DNA of 64,000 bases from Pseudomonas syringae CC1557. Its GTDB lineage: Bacteria; Pseudomonadota; Gammaproteobacteria; Pseudomonadales; Pseudomonadaceae. The translations under genes were made by a program, and so were the position numbers. Shown here one piece after another: positions 11,275-20,509 of this stretch. The notes beneath the pieces were generated by a model. That model had not been told where the DNA came from. It saw only the letters and a program-made list of their open reading frames with translations, and did not search any database. The stretch lies in assembly GCF_000452705.1 (NCBI RefSeq), contig NZ_CP007014.1, positions 3,659,501 to 3,723,500 on the forward strand. The letters run 5' to 3'. Position 1 is the first letter of the stretch. Each line of letters starts with the position of its first letter.

Positions 11275-13185
11275 TTACTCGTCCAGCTCGGCCCAACGTT
11301 CCAGCAGCGTATCCAGTTCAGCCTGGAGGTTTTCCAGCTGCGCCAGTACCGCTGCCGTCTGCTCGGCCGAACGCTGGTAGAAATCCGGCTCGGCCATTTC
11401 CGCATTCAGGGCAGCCATCTTCCCTTCCACTTCATCGATCTGTGCCGGCAGGGCTTCCAGCTCGCGCTGATGCTTGTAGCTGAGTTTCTTTTTTGCCACC
11501 GGCATGTCCTGCGCAGCTACCGGAGCCGCCTGGACCACTGCGCTGGCCAACTCGGCCTTGCCTGACTTGGTGTCGGCAACGCCCAGCAGACGCGGCGAAC
11601 CGCCCTGACGCAGCCAGTCCTGATAACCGCCCACATACTCGCGAACCTTGCCTTCACCTTCGAACACCAGGGTACTGGTCACGACGTTGTCGAGGAATGC
11701 CCGGTCGTGACTGACCATCAACACAGTGCCCTTGAAGGTCAGCAGCACTTCCTCGAGCAGCTCCAGCGTTTCCACATCGAGGTCGTTGGTCGGTTCGTCG
11801 AGCACCAGCAGGTTGGCCGGTTTGCTGAACAGTTTTGCCAGCAACAGACGGGCACGCTCGCCACCGGACAGCGCCTTGACCGGCGTGCGGGCACGCTGCG
11901 GGCTGAACAGGAAGTCACCGAGGTAGCTCAGCACATGACGGCTCTGGCCATCGATATCGATGAAATCGCGACCTTCGGCAACGTTGTCGATCACTGTTTT
12001 TTCCAGGTCGAGCTGGTGACGCAATTGGTCGAAGTAAGCGACGTCAAGGCGCGTACCGACCTCAACCTTGCCGGCAGTCGGCTGCAGATTGTCGAGCATC
12101 AGCTTGAGCAACGTGGTCTTGCCGGTACCGTTGGCACCGAGCAGACCGATACGGTCTTCACGCTGCAGGACCATGGAGAAATCCTTGATCAGGGTCGGCC
12201 CGCCCGGATGAGCGAAGCTGACGTTCTCAAGGATCATGACCTGCTTGCCGGATTTCTCGGCAGTGTCCAGCTGAATGTTGGCCTTGCCGGTGCGTTCACG
12301 GCGCTCGCTGCGCTCTACCCGCAGCTCTTTCAGCGCGCGCACACGACCTTCGTTACGGGTACGGCGGGCCTTGATGCCCTGACGAATCCACACCTCTTCC
12401 TGCGCCAGACGCTTGTCGAAGAGCGCGTTGGCAGTCTCTTCGGCGGCCAGTGCGGCTTCCTTGTGAACCAGGAAGCTGGCGTAATCGCCGTTCCAGTCGA
12501 TCAAACCACCACGGTCCAGCTCCAGGATGCGGGTGGCGAGGTTTTGCAGGAATGCCCGGTCGTGCGTGATGAACAGCACGGCACCCTGGAAATCCTTGAG
12601 GGCTTCTTCAAGCCAGGCGATAGCACCGATGTCCAGGTGGTTGGTCGGTTCGTCGAGCAGCAGCAGATCCGGTTCGGAAACCAGCGCCTGGGCCAGCAGA
12701 ACGCGACGCCGCCAGCCGCCGGACAATTCGGCGAGAGTCTTGTCGGCAGGCAACTGCAAGCGGCTCAGGGTGCTGTCAACCAGTTGCTGCAGGCGCCAGC
12801 CGTCGCGGGCTTCAAGGTCCTGCTGAACATGCATAAGCTTGTTCAGGTCTTCCTCGGTCACGCAGTTCTGTGCCAGATGATGATATTCAGCGAGCAAGGC
12901 ACCGACGCCGTCCAGCCCCTCGGCTACCACGTCGAACACCGTCCGTTCGTCGGCCACCGGCAATTCCTGGGGCAATTCGCCGATCTTGAGGCCTGGCGCG
13001 CGCCAGACAGCGCCTTCGTCGGGCTTCTGAACGCCTTTTACCAGCTTCAACATGCTGGATTTGCCTGTGCCGTTACGGCCGATGATGCACACCCGCTCGC
13101 CACGGGCGATCTGCCAGGACACCTTGTCCAATAACGGCATGGCGCCGAAAGCAAGGGACACATCGCTGAATTTGAGCAGGGTCAT
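11275..13185 (-). CDS. uup: ABC-F family ATPase Uup
   Basis: A 636-residue soluble protein with two ATP-binding cassettes and no membrane domain. Walker A motifs: GRNGTGKSS (near 40) and GANGTGKTT (near 350). Signatures: LSGGWRRR and LSGGERAR. Walker B: LLLLDEPTNHLD and LLVLDEPTNDLD. A basic linker separates the cassettes and a C-terminal coiled coil (about 560-636) is typical of Uup. ABC-F proteins act on ribosomes; E. coli Uup also affects transposon excision and branched DNA. The ATG at 13185 is preceded by TTGGAG at good spacing; a TTG four codons upstream overlaps that ribosome site and is unlikely. Confidence 0.92.
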   Translation of the reverse strand: MTLLKFSDVSLAFGAMPLLDKVSWQIARGERVCIIGRNGTGKSSMLKLVKGVQKPDEGAVWRAPGLKIGELPQELPVADERTVFDVVAEGLDGVGALLAEYHHLAQNCVTEEDLNKLMHVQQDLEARDGWRLQQLVDSTLSRLQLPADKTLAELSGGWRRRVLLAQALVSEPDLLLLDEPTNHLDIGAIAWLEEALKDFQGAVLFITHDRAFLQNLATRILELDRGGLIDWNGDYASFLVHKEAALAAEETANALFDKRLAQEEVWIRQGIKARRTRNEGRVRALKELRVERSERRERTGKANIQLDTAEKSGKQVMILENVSFAHPGGPTLIKDFSMVLQREDRIGLLGANGTGKTTLLKLMLDNLQPTAGKVEVGTRLDVAYFDQLRHQLDLEKTVIDNVAEGRDFIDIDGQSRHVLSYLGDFLFSPQRARTPVKALSGGERARLLLAKLFSKPANLLVLDEPTNDLDVETLELLEEVLLTFKGTVLMVSHDRAFLDNVVTSTLVFEGEGKVREYVGGYQDWLRQGGSPRLLGVADTKSGKAELASAVVQAAPVAAQDMPVAKKKLSYKHQRELEALPAQIDEVEGKMAALNAEMAEPDFYQRSAEQTAAVLAQLENLQAELDTLLERWAELDE

Positions 13186-13389
13186 GAGCTTCTCCAAAAA
13201 CCGGGCGCGTATTCTACCTGAGATAGCATGCGGATGTCGGGTTTCGTGGCGCCTGTATTGACATCAAGACACCTTTATAACCGCCAATTATTTCTACATG
13301 AGTCAAGCTTGTAGGCAATGCTTTCACCAAGAGCTGGCAAAAGGCTAAGCTAGCTGTACTTTTCACCGACTCATCTGCTCGGAAGTCTC

Positions 13390-15318
13390 ATGCGCAGTCG
13401 TTTTTTCAGCTTTTTATCGTGCCTGCTCCTCTCCGCCACCGCCGTCCAGACTGCTCATGCGGCAGACCTCAACCAACAACGCAAATATTACGACGAAGCA
13501 AAGCGCGCGCTGGCCAAGGGTGATTCAGGCCCTTATCAGATGTACAGCACTGTGCTGGCCGACTATCCTTTGGAGCCGTATCTCGAATACGACGAGCTGA
13601 CCGCGCGCCTGAAAACAGCGAGCAATGCCGAAATCGAGAGGTTTCTGGCAGAACATGGCGACCTGCCGCAGGCCAACTGGATGAAGCTGCGCTGGTTGCG
13701 CTGGCTGGCAGAGCGTGGTGACTGGCAACCCTTCGTCAAGTATTACGACCCGAAGATGAAGTTCGTCGAACTGGACTGCCTGTACGGACAGTACCAGTTG
13801 AATAACAACAAGCGCGCCGAAGGCTATGCCAGTGCTGAAAAGCTCTGGATGACCGGCAAGACATTGCCAGCCGCCTGTGACGGGTTCTTCGCCCAGTGGG
13901 CGGCAGCTGGCCAATTAACTGAACAGAAACGCTGGCAGCGCGCCAAGCTGGCGGCCCAGGCGAGCAACTACAGCCTGGCCAACACGCTGGTCAACAGCCT
14001 CAACTCGCTGGCTCCGCAGGGACGCTTGCTACTGGCTGTCGCGCAAAAGCCGGAACTGGTCAACAACCCTTCGCAGTTCGCCCCGGTAGATGAAGCCATG
14101 TCCGACGTGGTCGGTCTCGGCCTGCGCCGTCTGGCCAAACAGGACCCGCAGAAAGCCCTGTCGATGCTGGATGGCTATGCCGCAACCATGCATTTCTCTC
14201 GCGAAGAGCAGGTCGAGATTGCCAAGGAAATCGGCCTGACCCTGGCCCGTCGCTACGACGACCGTGCACTTGAAGTCATGACCAAATACGATCCAGAGCT
14301 GCGCGACGACACGGTCACCGAGTGGCGTATGCGCCTGCTGCTGCGCCTGGGTCGCTGGGAGGACGCCTACGAGCTGGCGCGCCGACTGCCCAAGGATCTG
14401 GCAGCGACCAATCGCTGGCGCTATTGGGAAGCCCGCTCGCTGGAGCTGGCGCAACCGAACAGCCCGCTGATTGCCGCGCTGTACAAGGATGTCGCCAAGG
14501 AACGTGACTTCTACGGTTTCCTGGCCGCTGACCGCACCCAGAGCCCATACCAGCTCAATAACAAGCCACTGGTGCTCAGCCAGGCACTGATCAACAAAGT
14601 GCGCAACACGCCAGGCGTGCGTCGCGCGCTGGAGTTTCATGATCGCGGCGAAATCGTCAACGGCCGACGCGAGTGGTATCACGTCAGCCGCCTGTTCAAT
14701 CGTGACGAAATGGTCGCCCAGGCCAAACTGGCCTATGACATGCAGTGGTACTTCCCGGCGATCCGCACCATAAGCCAGGCGCAATACTGGGACGATCTGG
14801 ATATCCGCTTCCCGATGGCGCATCGCGACACACTGGTACGCGAAGCCAGGGTGCGGGGCCTGCATTCAAGCTGGGTGTTTGCAATTACCCGACAGGAAAG
14901 CGCGTTCATGGACGATGCCCGCTCGGGTGTCGGCGCTGCTGGCCTGATGCAATTGATGCCGGCCACCGCCAAGGAAACAGCGCGCAAATACAGCATCCCG
15001 CTCGCCTCGCCTCAGCAGATACTGGACCCGGACACCAATATCCAGCTGGGCGCTGCCTACCTGAGCTCGGTACACGCGCAGTTCAACGGCAACCGCGTGC
15101 TCGCCTCGGCTGCGTACAACGCAGGCCCCGGCCGTGTGCGGCAGTGGCTGAAGGGCGCCAACCACCTGGCCTTCGATGTCTGGGTAGAAAGCATCCCATT
15201 CGACGAAACCCGGCAGTACGTGCAGAACGTGTTGTCTTACTCGGTGATCTACGGCCAGAAGCTCAACTCACCCCAGCCCCTGGTGGACTGGCACGAACGC
15301 TTCTTCGACGACCTCTGA
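13390..15318 (+). CDS. slt: soluble lytic murein transglycosylase
   Basis: 642 residues with a signal peptide (MRSRFFSFLSCLLLSATAVQTAHA, cut near 24-25). The N-terminal two thirds form the helical superhelix (U and L domains) of Slt70. The C-terminal SLT domain contains catalytic Glu503 in ITRQESAF, the GAAGLMQLMP motif and the AAYNAGPGRV segment. It acts in the periplasm, cleaving glycan strands to 1,6-anhydro-muropeptides for wall recycling. The 204-base gap to the divergent uup holds the promoters of both. The 60-base gap after it has a stem (GAAAGCATCC/GGGTGCTTTC) that may end transcripts from both sides. Confidence 0.95.
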   Translation: MRSRFFSFLSCLLLSATAVQTAHAADLNQQRKYYDEAKRALAKGDSGPYQMYSTVLADYPLEPYLEYDELTARLKTASNAEIERFLAEHGDLPQANWMKLRWLRWLAERGDWQPFVKYYDPKMKFVELDCLYGQYQLNNNKRAEGYASAEKLWMTGKTLPAACDGFFAQWAAAGQLTEQKRWQRAKLAAQASNYSLANTLVNSLNSLAPQGRLLLAVAQKPELVNNPSQFAPVDEAMSDVVGLGLRRLAKQDPQKALSMLDGYAATMHFSREEQVEIAKEIGLTLARRYDDRALEVMTKYDPELRDDTVTEWRMRLLLRLGRWEDAYELARRLPKDLAATNRWRYWEARSLELAQPNSPLIAALYKDVAKERDFYGFLAADRTQSPYQLNNKPLVLSQALINKVRNTPGVRRALEFHDRGEIVNGRREWYHVSRLFNRDEMVAQAKLAYDMQWYFPAIRTISQAQYWDDLDIRFPMAHRDTLVREARVRGLHSSWVFAITRQESAFMDDARSGVGAAGLMQLMPATAKETARKYSIPLASPQQILDPDTNIQLGAAYLSSVHAQFNGNRVLASAAYNAGPGRVRQWLKGANHLAFDVWVESIPFDETRQYVQNVLSYSVIYGQKLNSPQPLVDWHERFFDDL

Positions 15319-15378
15319 TCGCTGGTGATACCTGTGAGAGAAAGCATCCAGCCGGGTGCTTTCCCGCAATGAACGGTG

Positions 15379-16188
15379 CTATTCCAGCACTTCGACCGGC
15401 ATCCCCACTTCAATCTCTCCTGGCCCGTCATTGACCATGTTCTGGCCGAACATGACGTTGCCCTCTACTTCCCGGTACGTCTTGAGCGTGGCGAAAGGCT
15501 CGCGATCCGCACTGCGCTCGCCGGTAGCCGGATCGATAGTGGTCAGAATGCAGCGTGCGCACGCCTTGAGCAGATGGAACTCGATGTCGCCGATACGAAT
15601 GCGCTTCCAGCCGTCTTCAGCGAAGGCTTCGGCCCCTTCGATCACCAGATTGGGCCTGAAACGCAGCATCTCCATCGGCCTGCCCATGCGCGCGGACAAG
15701 TCATCGAGCGAGCCCTGACCAATCAGCAACAGCGGAAAACCATCGGCGAAATTCACCCGCCCCTCATCGTGACCATGGCCGCCAGGCATCCAGCGCGCGC
15801 GTTCGACAGGCATGTACACCATGCGCGTGGGCTTGCCGATGAACCGACTGACCCACTCGGCAGCCACCTCACCCGCATCCGGCACTTGCAGGGAATCACG
15901 CCAGACCGTCACACCACGCAGACTCGCATCGACATCCAGCGGAACCGCCACATCCAGCGATTCGAAGCCGGGCGCAGAAAGGGTCACGCCGCCACTGGCA
16001 TTCCACAGCACGGACAACTGCGACATATGTGCAATCGCGCGCTGCGTGAAGAACCGGCCATTACTTGCGTCGACCAGCATCCAGCGTCGATCACCGGCAA
16101 GCCCCATAGAGTCAAACGATGCACGTTGCAACGTCTCGGCCTTGCAGGACTTGAGCGGGAAGCGATAGAGCGAGCTGAGACGTAACAT
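15379..16188 (-). CDS. MOSC-domain protein, YcbX-like
   Basis: A 269-residue protein with an N-terminal MOSC beta-barrel domain (LSSLYRFPLKSCKAE) and a C-terminal MOSC catalytic domain. The cysteine in LKACARCILTTIDPATGE is the conserved sulfur/molybdenum-cofactor-contacting residue. Relatives such as E. coli YcbX use a molybdenum cofactor to reduce N-hydroxylated compounds. It lacks the C-terminal ferredoxin domain found in YcbX, so an electron partner must come from elsewhere. The ATG at 16188 starts the conserved MLRLSSLYRFP; the upstream extension is not family-like. A long inverted repeat lies in its leader. Confidence 0.83.
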   Translation of the reverse strand: MLRLSSLYRFPLKSCKAETLQRASFDSMGLAGDRRWMLVDASNGRFFTQRAIAHMSQLSVLWNASGGVTLSAPGFESLDVAVPLDVDASLRGVTVWRDSLQVPDAGEVAAEWVSRFIGKPTRMVYMPVERARWMPGGHGHDEGRVNFADGFPLLLIGQGSLDDLSARMGRPMEMLRFRPNLVIEGAEAFAEDGWKRIRIGDIEFHLLKACARCILTTIDPATGERSADREPFATLKTYREVEGNVMFGQNMVNDGPGEIEVGMPVEVLE

Positions 16189-16212
16189 GAGGGCCGGTTC
16201 CTTGAATGGCGC

Positions 16213-16244
16213 TATAAGCTTTGATGCAGGCATCAAAGCTTATA
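16213..16244. repeat. perfect 14-bp inverted repeat before the MOSC gene
   Basis: TATAAGCTTTGATG (16213-16226) and CATCAAAGCTTATA (16231-16244) pair without mismatch around the loop CAGG. It lies between the cheV stop and the MOSC start (25 bases from it). No T-run follows on either strand, so it is not an ordinary terminator. It could be an operator or an RNA hairpin in the MOSC leader. Confidence 0.8.
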
Positions 16245-16290
16245 CGAAGCGGTTCCGGCAGGCATCCTGGATGAGTGGGTCGGGAAGCCT

Positions 16291-17217
16291 TCAGATGACC
16301 ATCAGAAGACGTTCGCGCACTACCTCGACCAGCTTGTCGGGCTGGAATTTGGAAAGGAAATTGTCGCAGCCCACTTTCTTGACCATCGATTCGTTAAAAC
16401 TGCCGGACAACGAGGTGTGCAGCACGATATACAGCGCACGCAGGCGCGGATCGCTACGAATCTCGGTCGTCAAACGATAGCCATCCATTTCCGGCATTTC
16501 CGCATCGGTGAAGACCATCAGCAGTTTTTCCTGCACGTTTTCGCCAGCGTCCGCCCAGGCCTTGAGCATGTTCAATGCCTTGAGGCCATCGCTGGCCACA
16601 TGCAGTTTCAAGCCCAGTTGAGAAAGGGTGTCGCGCAACTGAGCCAGCGCCACCTTGGAGTCGTCAACCAGCAGCACTTCGCGGCCGCGGGCATTTTCCA
16701 GCACCGGGTCTTCGAGCTTTTCGCGGGAGACCTTGGCGTTGTAAGGCACGATTTCGGCGAGGACTTTTTCAACGTCGATAATCTCGACCAGTTGATCGTC
16801 GACCTTACTGATCGCGGTCAGATAATGCTGGCGACCGGCGCTGGCCGGTGGCGGCATGATCGCGTCCCAGTTCATGTTGACGATGCGATCCACGCCGCCG
16901 ACCAGGAATGCCTGCACCGAGCGATTGTATTCGGTGACGATGATGGTGCTGCCGGGGCCCGGCACCAGCGGACGCATACCGATGGCCTGCGACAGATCAA
17001 TCACCGGGAGGGTCTGGCCGCGCAGGTTGACCACGCCGCACACGAACGAGTGACGTTGCGGCATGAGGGTCAGCTTGGGTAGCTGAAGTACTTCCTGGAC
17101 CTTGAACACGTTGATCGCGAACAATTGCCGACCGGCAAGGCGAAACATGAGAATTTCCAGGCGATTCTCGCCCACCAGCTGTGTGCGTTGATCTACTGTG
17201 TCGAGAATGCCTGCCAT
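16291..17217 (-). CDS. cheV: chemotaxis coupling protein CheV
   Basis: 308 residues. An N-terminal CheW-like domain (about 15-155, GVVNLRGQTLPVIDLS is the typical core) couples receptors to CheA. A C-terminal receiver domain (about 175-305) has the acidic pair and phospho-acceptor aspartate in VLLVDDSKVA and VFTDAEMPEMDGYR. CheV is thought to buffer or tune kinase output. The ATG at 17217 has GGAG ten bases before; eight upstream codons in the open frame are not needed. It stands alone, away from the main chemotaxis operons. Confidence 0.92.
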   Translation of the reverse strand: MAGILDTVDQRTQLVGENRLEILMFRLAGRQLFAINVFKVQEVLQLPKLTLMPQRHSFVCGVVNLRGQTLPVIDLSQAIGMRPLVPGPGSTIIVTEYNRSVQAFLVGGVDRIVNMNWDAIMPPPASAGRQHYLTAISKVDDQLVEIIDVEKVLAEIVPYNAKVSREKLEDPVLENARGREVLLVDDSKVALAQLRDTLSQLGLKLHVASDGLKALNMLKAWADAGENVQEKLLMVFTDAEMPEMDGYRLTTEIRSDPRLRALYIVLHTSLSGSFNESMVKKVGCDNFLSKFQPDKLVEVVRERLLMVI

Positions 17218-17786
17218 TTTAGCTCCAGAAGCAATGGTCATGATGAGTCTGTAGAACCTGTATCGGCTGAAAGGGCCGGACCTTAATAGCGATAAAGGCC
17301 ATGCTCAGGCATTGATATCACTTTAACATCATGCTTTACTTGTGTCGCACTGCCAGCGCACTGCCACGTCTGAAAAATCCTGCACTTCTGACGGAAAAAT
17401 CCAGCCCGAAGCTGTCCGGATATCAACGAGCCCTAAAAAGTCAATCAGGGATCACCTGATATGATCGACATATGATTGCCACTATCGTGGCTGTATTGCT
17501 ATTGCCTGAATGGAATTAGCTCCGTGGCATCTTTCCAGTCCGCGCAATAGAACGGCCTCGTAGCACGGCGCCCAGGACCTGCTGAGTCTCAAGCAGACCC
17601 TTGAGTGCCTGATGCCGACAACGGTGAAGCAATCGAGTTACTCAGGGCTGCCCGTATGAAACACCCATATTCCCGTTATCTGCAACATTCGGAAATGCCC
17701 TACAGACTTTCGTTTGGAATCGACATTAACTGTCTGCCATCCGCCTTGGGCGGAAGTTTGCTATCCATGATCTGTGGAGACAAAGG
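17218..17786. other. long intergenic region between cheV and the HPt-like gene
   Basis: 569 bases with the divergent promoters for cheV and the next gene. A dyad GATATGATCGACATATGATT lies around 17458-17476. An open frame at 17605-17793 overlaps the next start, but its composition is not gene-like and it has no ribosome site. I see no RNA gene or repeat. Confidence 0.4.
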
Positions 17787-18218
17787 ATGTTGAGCAGCAA
17801 CGATTGGCAGCACAAACACGACCAGTTCCTGAGTACATCTCAGGCGCTTCTGTACAAGTCCGAAGAATGCCTGGCGCATCTGGAGCTAATCTCCAACGAT
17901 GAGGATGCCATTGGCTGCCTCGTGACCAGCCTGCGCAAGCTTGCCCAAGAGGCCCAGGCCGCTTCGGTGCCTTGCATTGCCGATTTCTCCAGACAACTGT
18001 GCCAGCGCCTGGAGACGGGCAGCCAGCCCCACAAACTCTCTCGGGAAGCATTGTTGACGGTTAAAAACTGCCTGACACTTATTTCATGGCAGGTCGAGTT
18101 GCTCGACCCGAACACGGGGGAGTTGAAAATGGACAACGAAGAACAGCACGAACTGCTGGAAAAACTTGCCAGCGTGTCCAGATCGCCTGCCTCTCCTGCA
18201 GATGCTACCCGCCAGTAA
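17787..18218 (+). CDS. HPt-like helical protein, probable partner of the next response regulator
   Basis: A 143-residue cytoplasmic protein. Residues 15-110 read as a four-helix bundle, and VTSLRKLAQEAQAASVPCIADFSRQLCQRLE resembles the core of histidine phosphotransfer (HPt) domains (H-x-LKG...L...C..LE). The residue in place of the phospho-accepting histidine appears to be Thr or Ser, so it may be a non-phosphorylated relative. GGAGACAAAGG precedes the ATG at 17787. It stands 200 bases before a NarL-type regulator gene on the same strand. The HPt comparison is my reading by eye and needs a profile search. Confidence 0.55.
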   Translation: MLSSNDWQHKHDQFLSTSQALLYKSEECLAHLELISNDEDAIGCLVTSLRKLAQEAQAASVPCIADFSRQLCQRLETGSQPHKLSREALLTVKNCLTLISWQVELLDPNTGELKMDNEEQHELLEKLASVSRSPASPADATRQ

Positions 18219-18418
18219 GCAAGCGCAGCCGCCCTCCCCCTATCGATCATCACGACTGCGTGTCGCTCGGCAAGCTGTCGCAGGGGCGTCATTCGGTGTC
18301 CGACAGTTGAACATCGACTAGCGGTATCACTGAGGTAGTATTGCTCCGTACGCTGCCGCCAGTATTGGCGGGAGGCCTCTCGCCAGCATGAGCTGGTCCA
18401 TTTACACGAAGAGCCTCA

Positions 18419-19081
18419 ATGACCTGCAATCTGTTACTGGTCGATGACCAGGTCCTGATCAGAGCCGGTGTGCGAGCGCTGGTGTCGAACATTCCGGGCT
18501 ACGCCATCATTGGCGAAACTACCGACTGCGCTCAGTTGACGAGTCTTGCGCAGAGACTCCAGCCTGACATCATCCTGCTCGACATCTGCATGAAAAACGT
18601 TGACGGCCTCTGCGTACTGGGGGGACTGCAACAGGCGCATCCACACTGCAAGGTTCTGATTCTTTCGATGTGCAGCGAGCCGGCCATGATCCAGCGTGCG
18701 CTGGAAGCAGGTGCTCATGGCTACCTGCTCAAGGACGCCACGGCCGCCGACCTGGAACAGGCTCTGGACGCAGTGCGCAACAACGAACGCTATCTGAGCC
18801 CGGCAATTGCTCACATCATGATCGAGCGCACCCACGGTGCCACACAACACGAAAAGCGCCTGGCGTCGAAACAGCGGTACAACCTCACGGCCCGCCAGCT
18901 TGAAATCCTGCGCCTGATCGTGCGCGGCAAATCCACCCGGGAGATAGCCAGCGGCCTGGGGCTCAGCATCAAGACTGTCGAAACCCATCGCTCGCAGATC
19001 ATGAAGCGCTTGCAGATCTACGATGTCGCCGGCCTGGTGCTGTTTTGCGTCCGCGAACGGATCATCAGTCTGGATGATTGA
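18419..19081 (+). CDS. NarL/FixJ-type response regulator
   Basis: 220 residues. The receiver domain (1-120) has Asp9-Asp10 (VDDQ), phospho-acceptor Asp55 (IILLDICMKN) and the conserved Lys in YLLKDA. A LuxR-type helix-turn-helix (about 150-215) has LTARQLEILRLIVRGKSTREIASGLGLS. It should bind DNA as a phosphorylated dimer. No sensor kinase is adjacent; the preceding HPt-like gene is the only candidate partner. Its 3' end overlaps the 3' end of yegS by 17 bases on the opposite strand. A small stem CCGCCA-GTAT-TGGCGG (18356-18371) lies upstream. Confidence 0.9.
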   Translation: MTCNLLLVDDQVLIRAGVRALVSNIPGYAIIGETTDCAQLTSLAQRLQPDIILLDICMKNVDGLCVLGGLQQAHPHCKVLILSMCSEPAMIQRALEAGAHGYLLKDATAADLEQALDAVRNNERYLSPAIAHIMIERTHGATQHEKRLASKQRYNLTARQLEILRLIVRGKSTREIASGLGLSIKTVETHRSQIMKRLQIYDVAGLVLFCVRERIISLDD

Positions 19082-19985
19082 GCAGCGGGGTGCGGCTCAA
19101 TAACGGTGAATCCAAAGGCAAATGGATGCGTAGCGCGCCCGGACGGGCAACAAAACGCAGGTCTTCACCGGACAACGGCTCGCCGTCGAGATTAATGTCC
19201 AGCCCCTGAGCCGACTTGAGTTCTACCCAGGGCAAGCGCGCCCGGATAAACATGTTGTCGATGCCCAGACCACCTTCCAGCAGCCGCCTGAACGTACCGA
19301 CGACCTCTTGAGGCGCCGGCAGGATGCTGATGTCGAGCAGACCATCATCGGCCAGGGCATTCGGGCAAAGTTCATGGCCGCCACCCGCTTGCCGACCGTT
19401 GCCTATACCCAACGCCAGCAGGTCGCCGCGCCAGTGAAAATCAGGACCGGTAAGTTCGCCATGCGCGGCATGCAGCTCACTGAAACGCGTCAGGCCGGTA
19501 AACAGATAAGCCGCGCCGCCCAGTACTTTCTTCAGGTCTTCCGAGGTATTGGCGGTGACCTGACTGCCGAAGCCGCCAGTCGCCATGTTCAGGAACAGCT
19601 TGCCGCCCACCTCCCCCAGATCAACGGCACTTGGCTCCACATCCATGAGCCGCAGCGCTTGCGATACCTCAAGCGACACACCGGCAGCACGGGCAAAATC
19701 GTTGGCGGTGCCTAGCGGCAGAATGGTCAGGCTGGCCTCAGGCTCATTGGCTAGCGCCAGTGCCTCGGCGATGTCACGCAAGGTGCCGTCGCCGCCACCC
19801 GCCACGATATGGCGATGCCCGGCGGCCAGCGCTTCGTTGACCAGACGCGCTGCATCACCGCCCTCCCAGGTGACCCTGACGTCCAGCTCCCAGCCTTGTT
19901 GGCGCTTGTCGGCGACGGCATCACGCACGTCTTCGTTGACTGACTGCTTGCCGTGAAGAATGAGCATTGCCCTGCGTTGTGTCAT
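19065..19985 (-). CDS. yegS: lipid kinase YegS, diacylglycerol-kinase family
   Basis: 306 residues. The catalytic domain is N-terminal, with the nucleotide-binding loop GGGDGTLRDIAEAL and TILPLGTANDFARA. The C-terminal beta domain has LFLNMATGGFGSQVT and DGLLDISILP. E. coli YegS phosphorylates phosphatidylglycerol in vitro; the natural substrate is unclear. The start at 19985 has a strong AGGAGG seven bases before it, so the longer frame is rejected. Its position beside the psl operon may be chance, but the shared upstream region of about 520 bases controls both. Confidence 0.88.
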   Translation of the reverse strand: MTQRRAMLILHGKQSVNEDVRDAVADKRQQGWELDVRVTWEGGDAARLVNEALAAGHRHIVAGGGDGTLRDIAEALALANEPEASLTILPLGTANDFARAAGVSLEVSQALRLMDVEPSAVDLGEVGGKLFLNMATGGFGSQVTANTSEDLKKVLGGAAYLFTGLTRFSELHAAHGELTGPDFHWRGDLLALGIGNGRQAGGGHELCPNALADDGLLDISILPAPQEVVGTFRRLLEGGLGIDNMFIRARLPWVELKSAQGLDINLDGEPLSGEDLRFVARPGALRIHLPLDSPLLSRTPLLNHPD

Positions 19986-20509
19986 GACACCTCCTGATGA
20001 ACCGTGCAGCTGAAATCCGGTGAGCAATGCTCTTTTCATTGTCTGTCAGCGCCCGACCGCTTTTGCGCGGCGCATGAGTGTGACCCCATCCAGCTGAAAA
20101 AAGCCCATCGCCCGAGGAAAATTTTTTCAACCAGCCAAACGGGCTTGAAGCCCCGCTATTGCGATGCCTGACAACGGAGAAATGGGCTAAACGAGGACGT
20201 GTGTCAGGAATGAAACACGTTTCGCCGAACATTTTTCGTTGCATGAGCTTTACTGACAACGAAATCACTCGTTTGAGGGCTTTTTTATCCACAAACGATT
20301 GAAAAGTCTTAAATAAAATCAGGAAACGGACGACATATACAAAGTGTTATTCACAAAAGACAGTCCCAATTAGCCATCACGTCGACACACCAATGACTAC
20401 GCTTCAACGAAATCAGCACCACGATTCTTTTCCGACGTTGCGTGCAGACGATCAGAAAGCCTCGGAAGGCAGCTGAAACCGGACGTTTTACAGGGAGTGA
20501 AGAAGTTTT
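19986..20509. promoter_or_regulatory. yegS-pslA divergent control region
   Basis: 524 non-coding bases. It contains GAAACACGTTTC (20212-20223), which fits the PsrA consensus with a 2-base spacer, and an AT-rich stretch at 20283-20325 that could hold the pslA promoter. The pslA ribosome region (ACAGGGAGTGAAGAAG, 20489-20504) contains a GGA core like those bound by RsmA/CsrA. In P. aeruginosa RsmA represses psl translation; for this sequence it is inference. Confidence 0.45.

Noticed and set aside
11707..13134. 475-codon open frame antisense to uup
   Set aside because: Shadow of a well-supported ABC-F gene.
17605..17793. 62-codon frame upstream of the HPt-like gene
   Set aside because: No ribosome site, unusual composition, and it overlaps the better-supported start at 17787.
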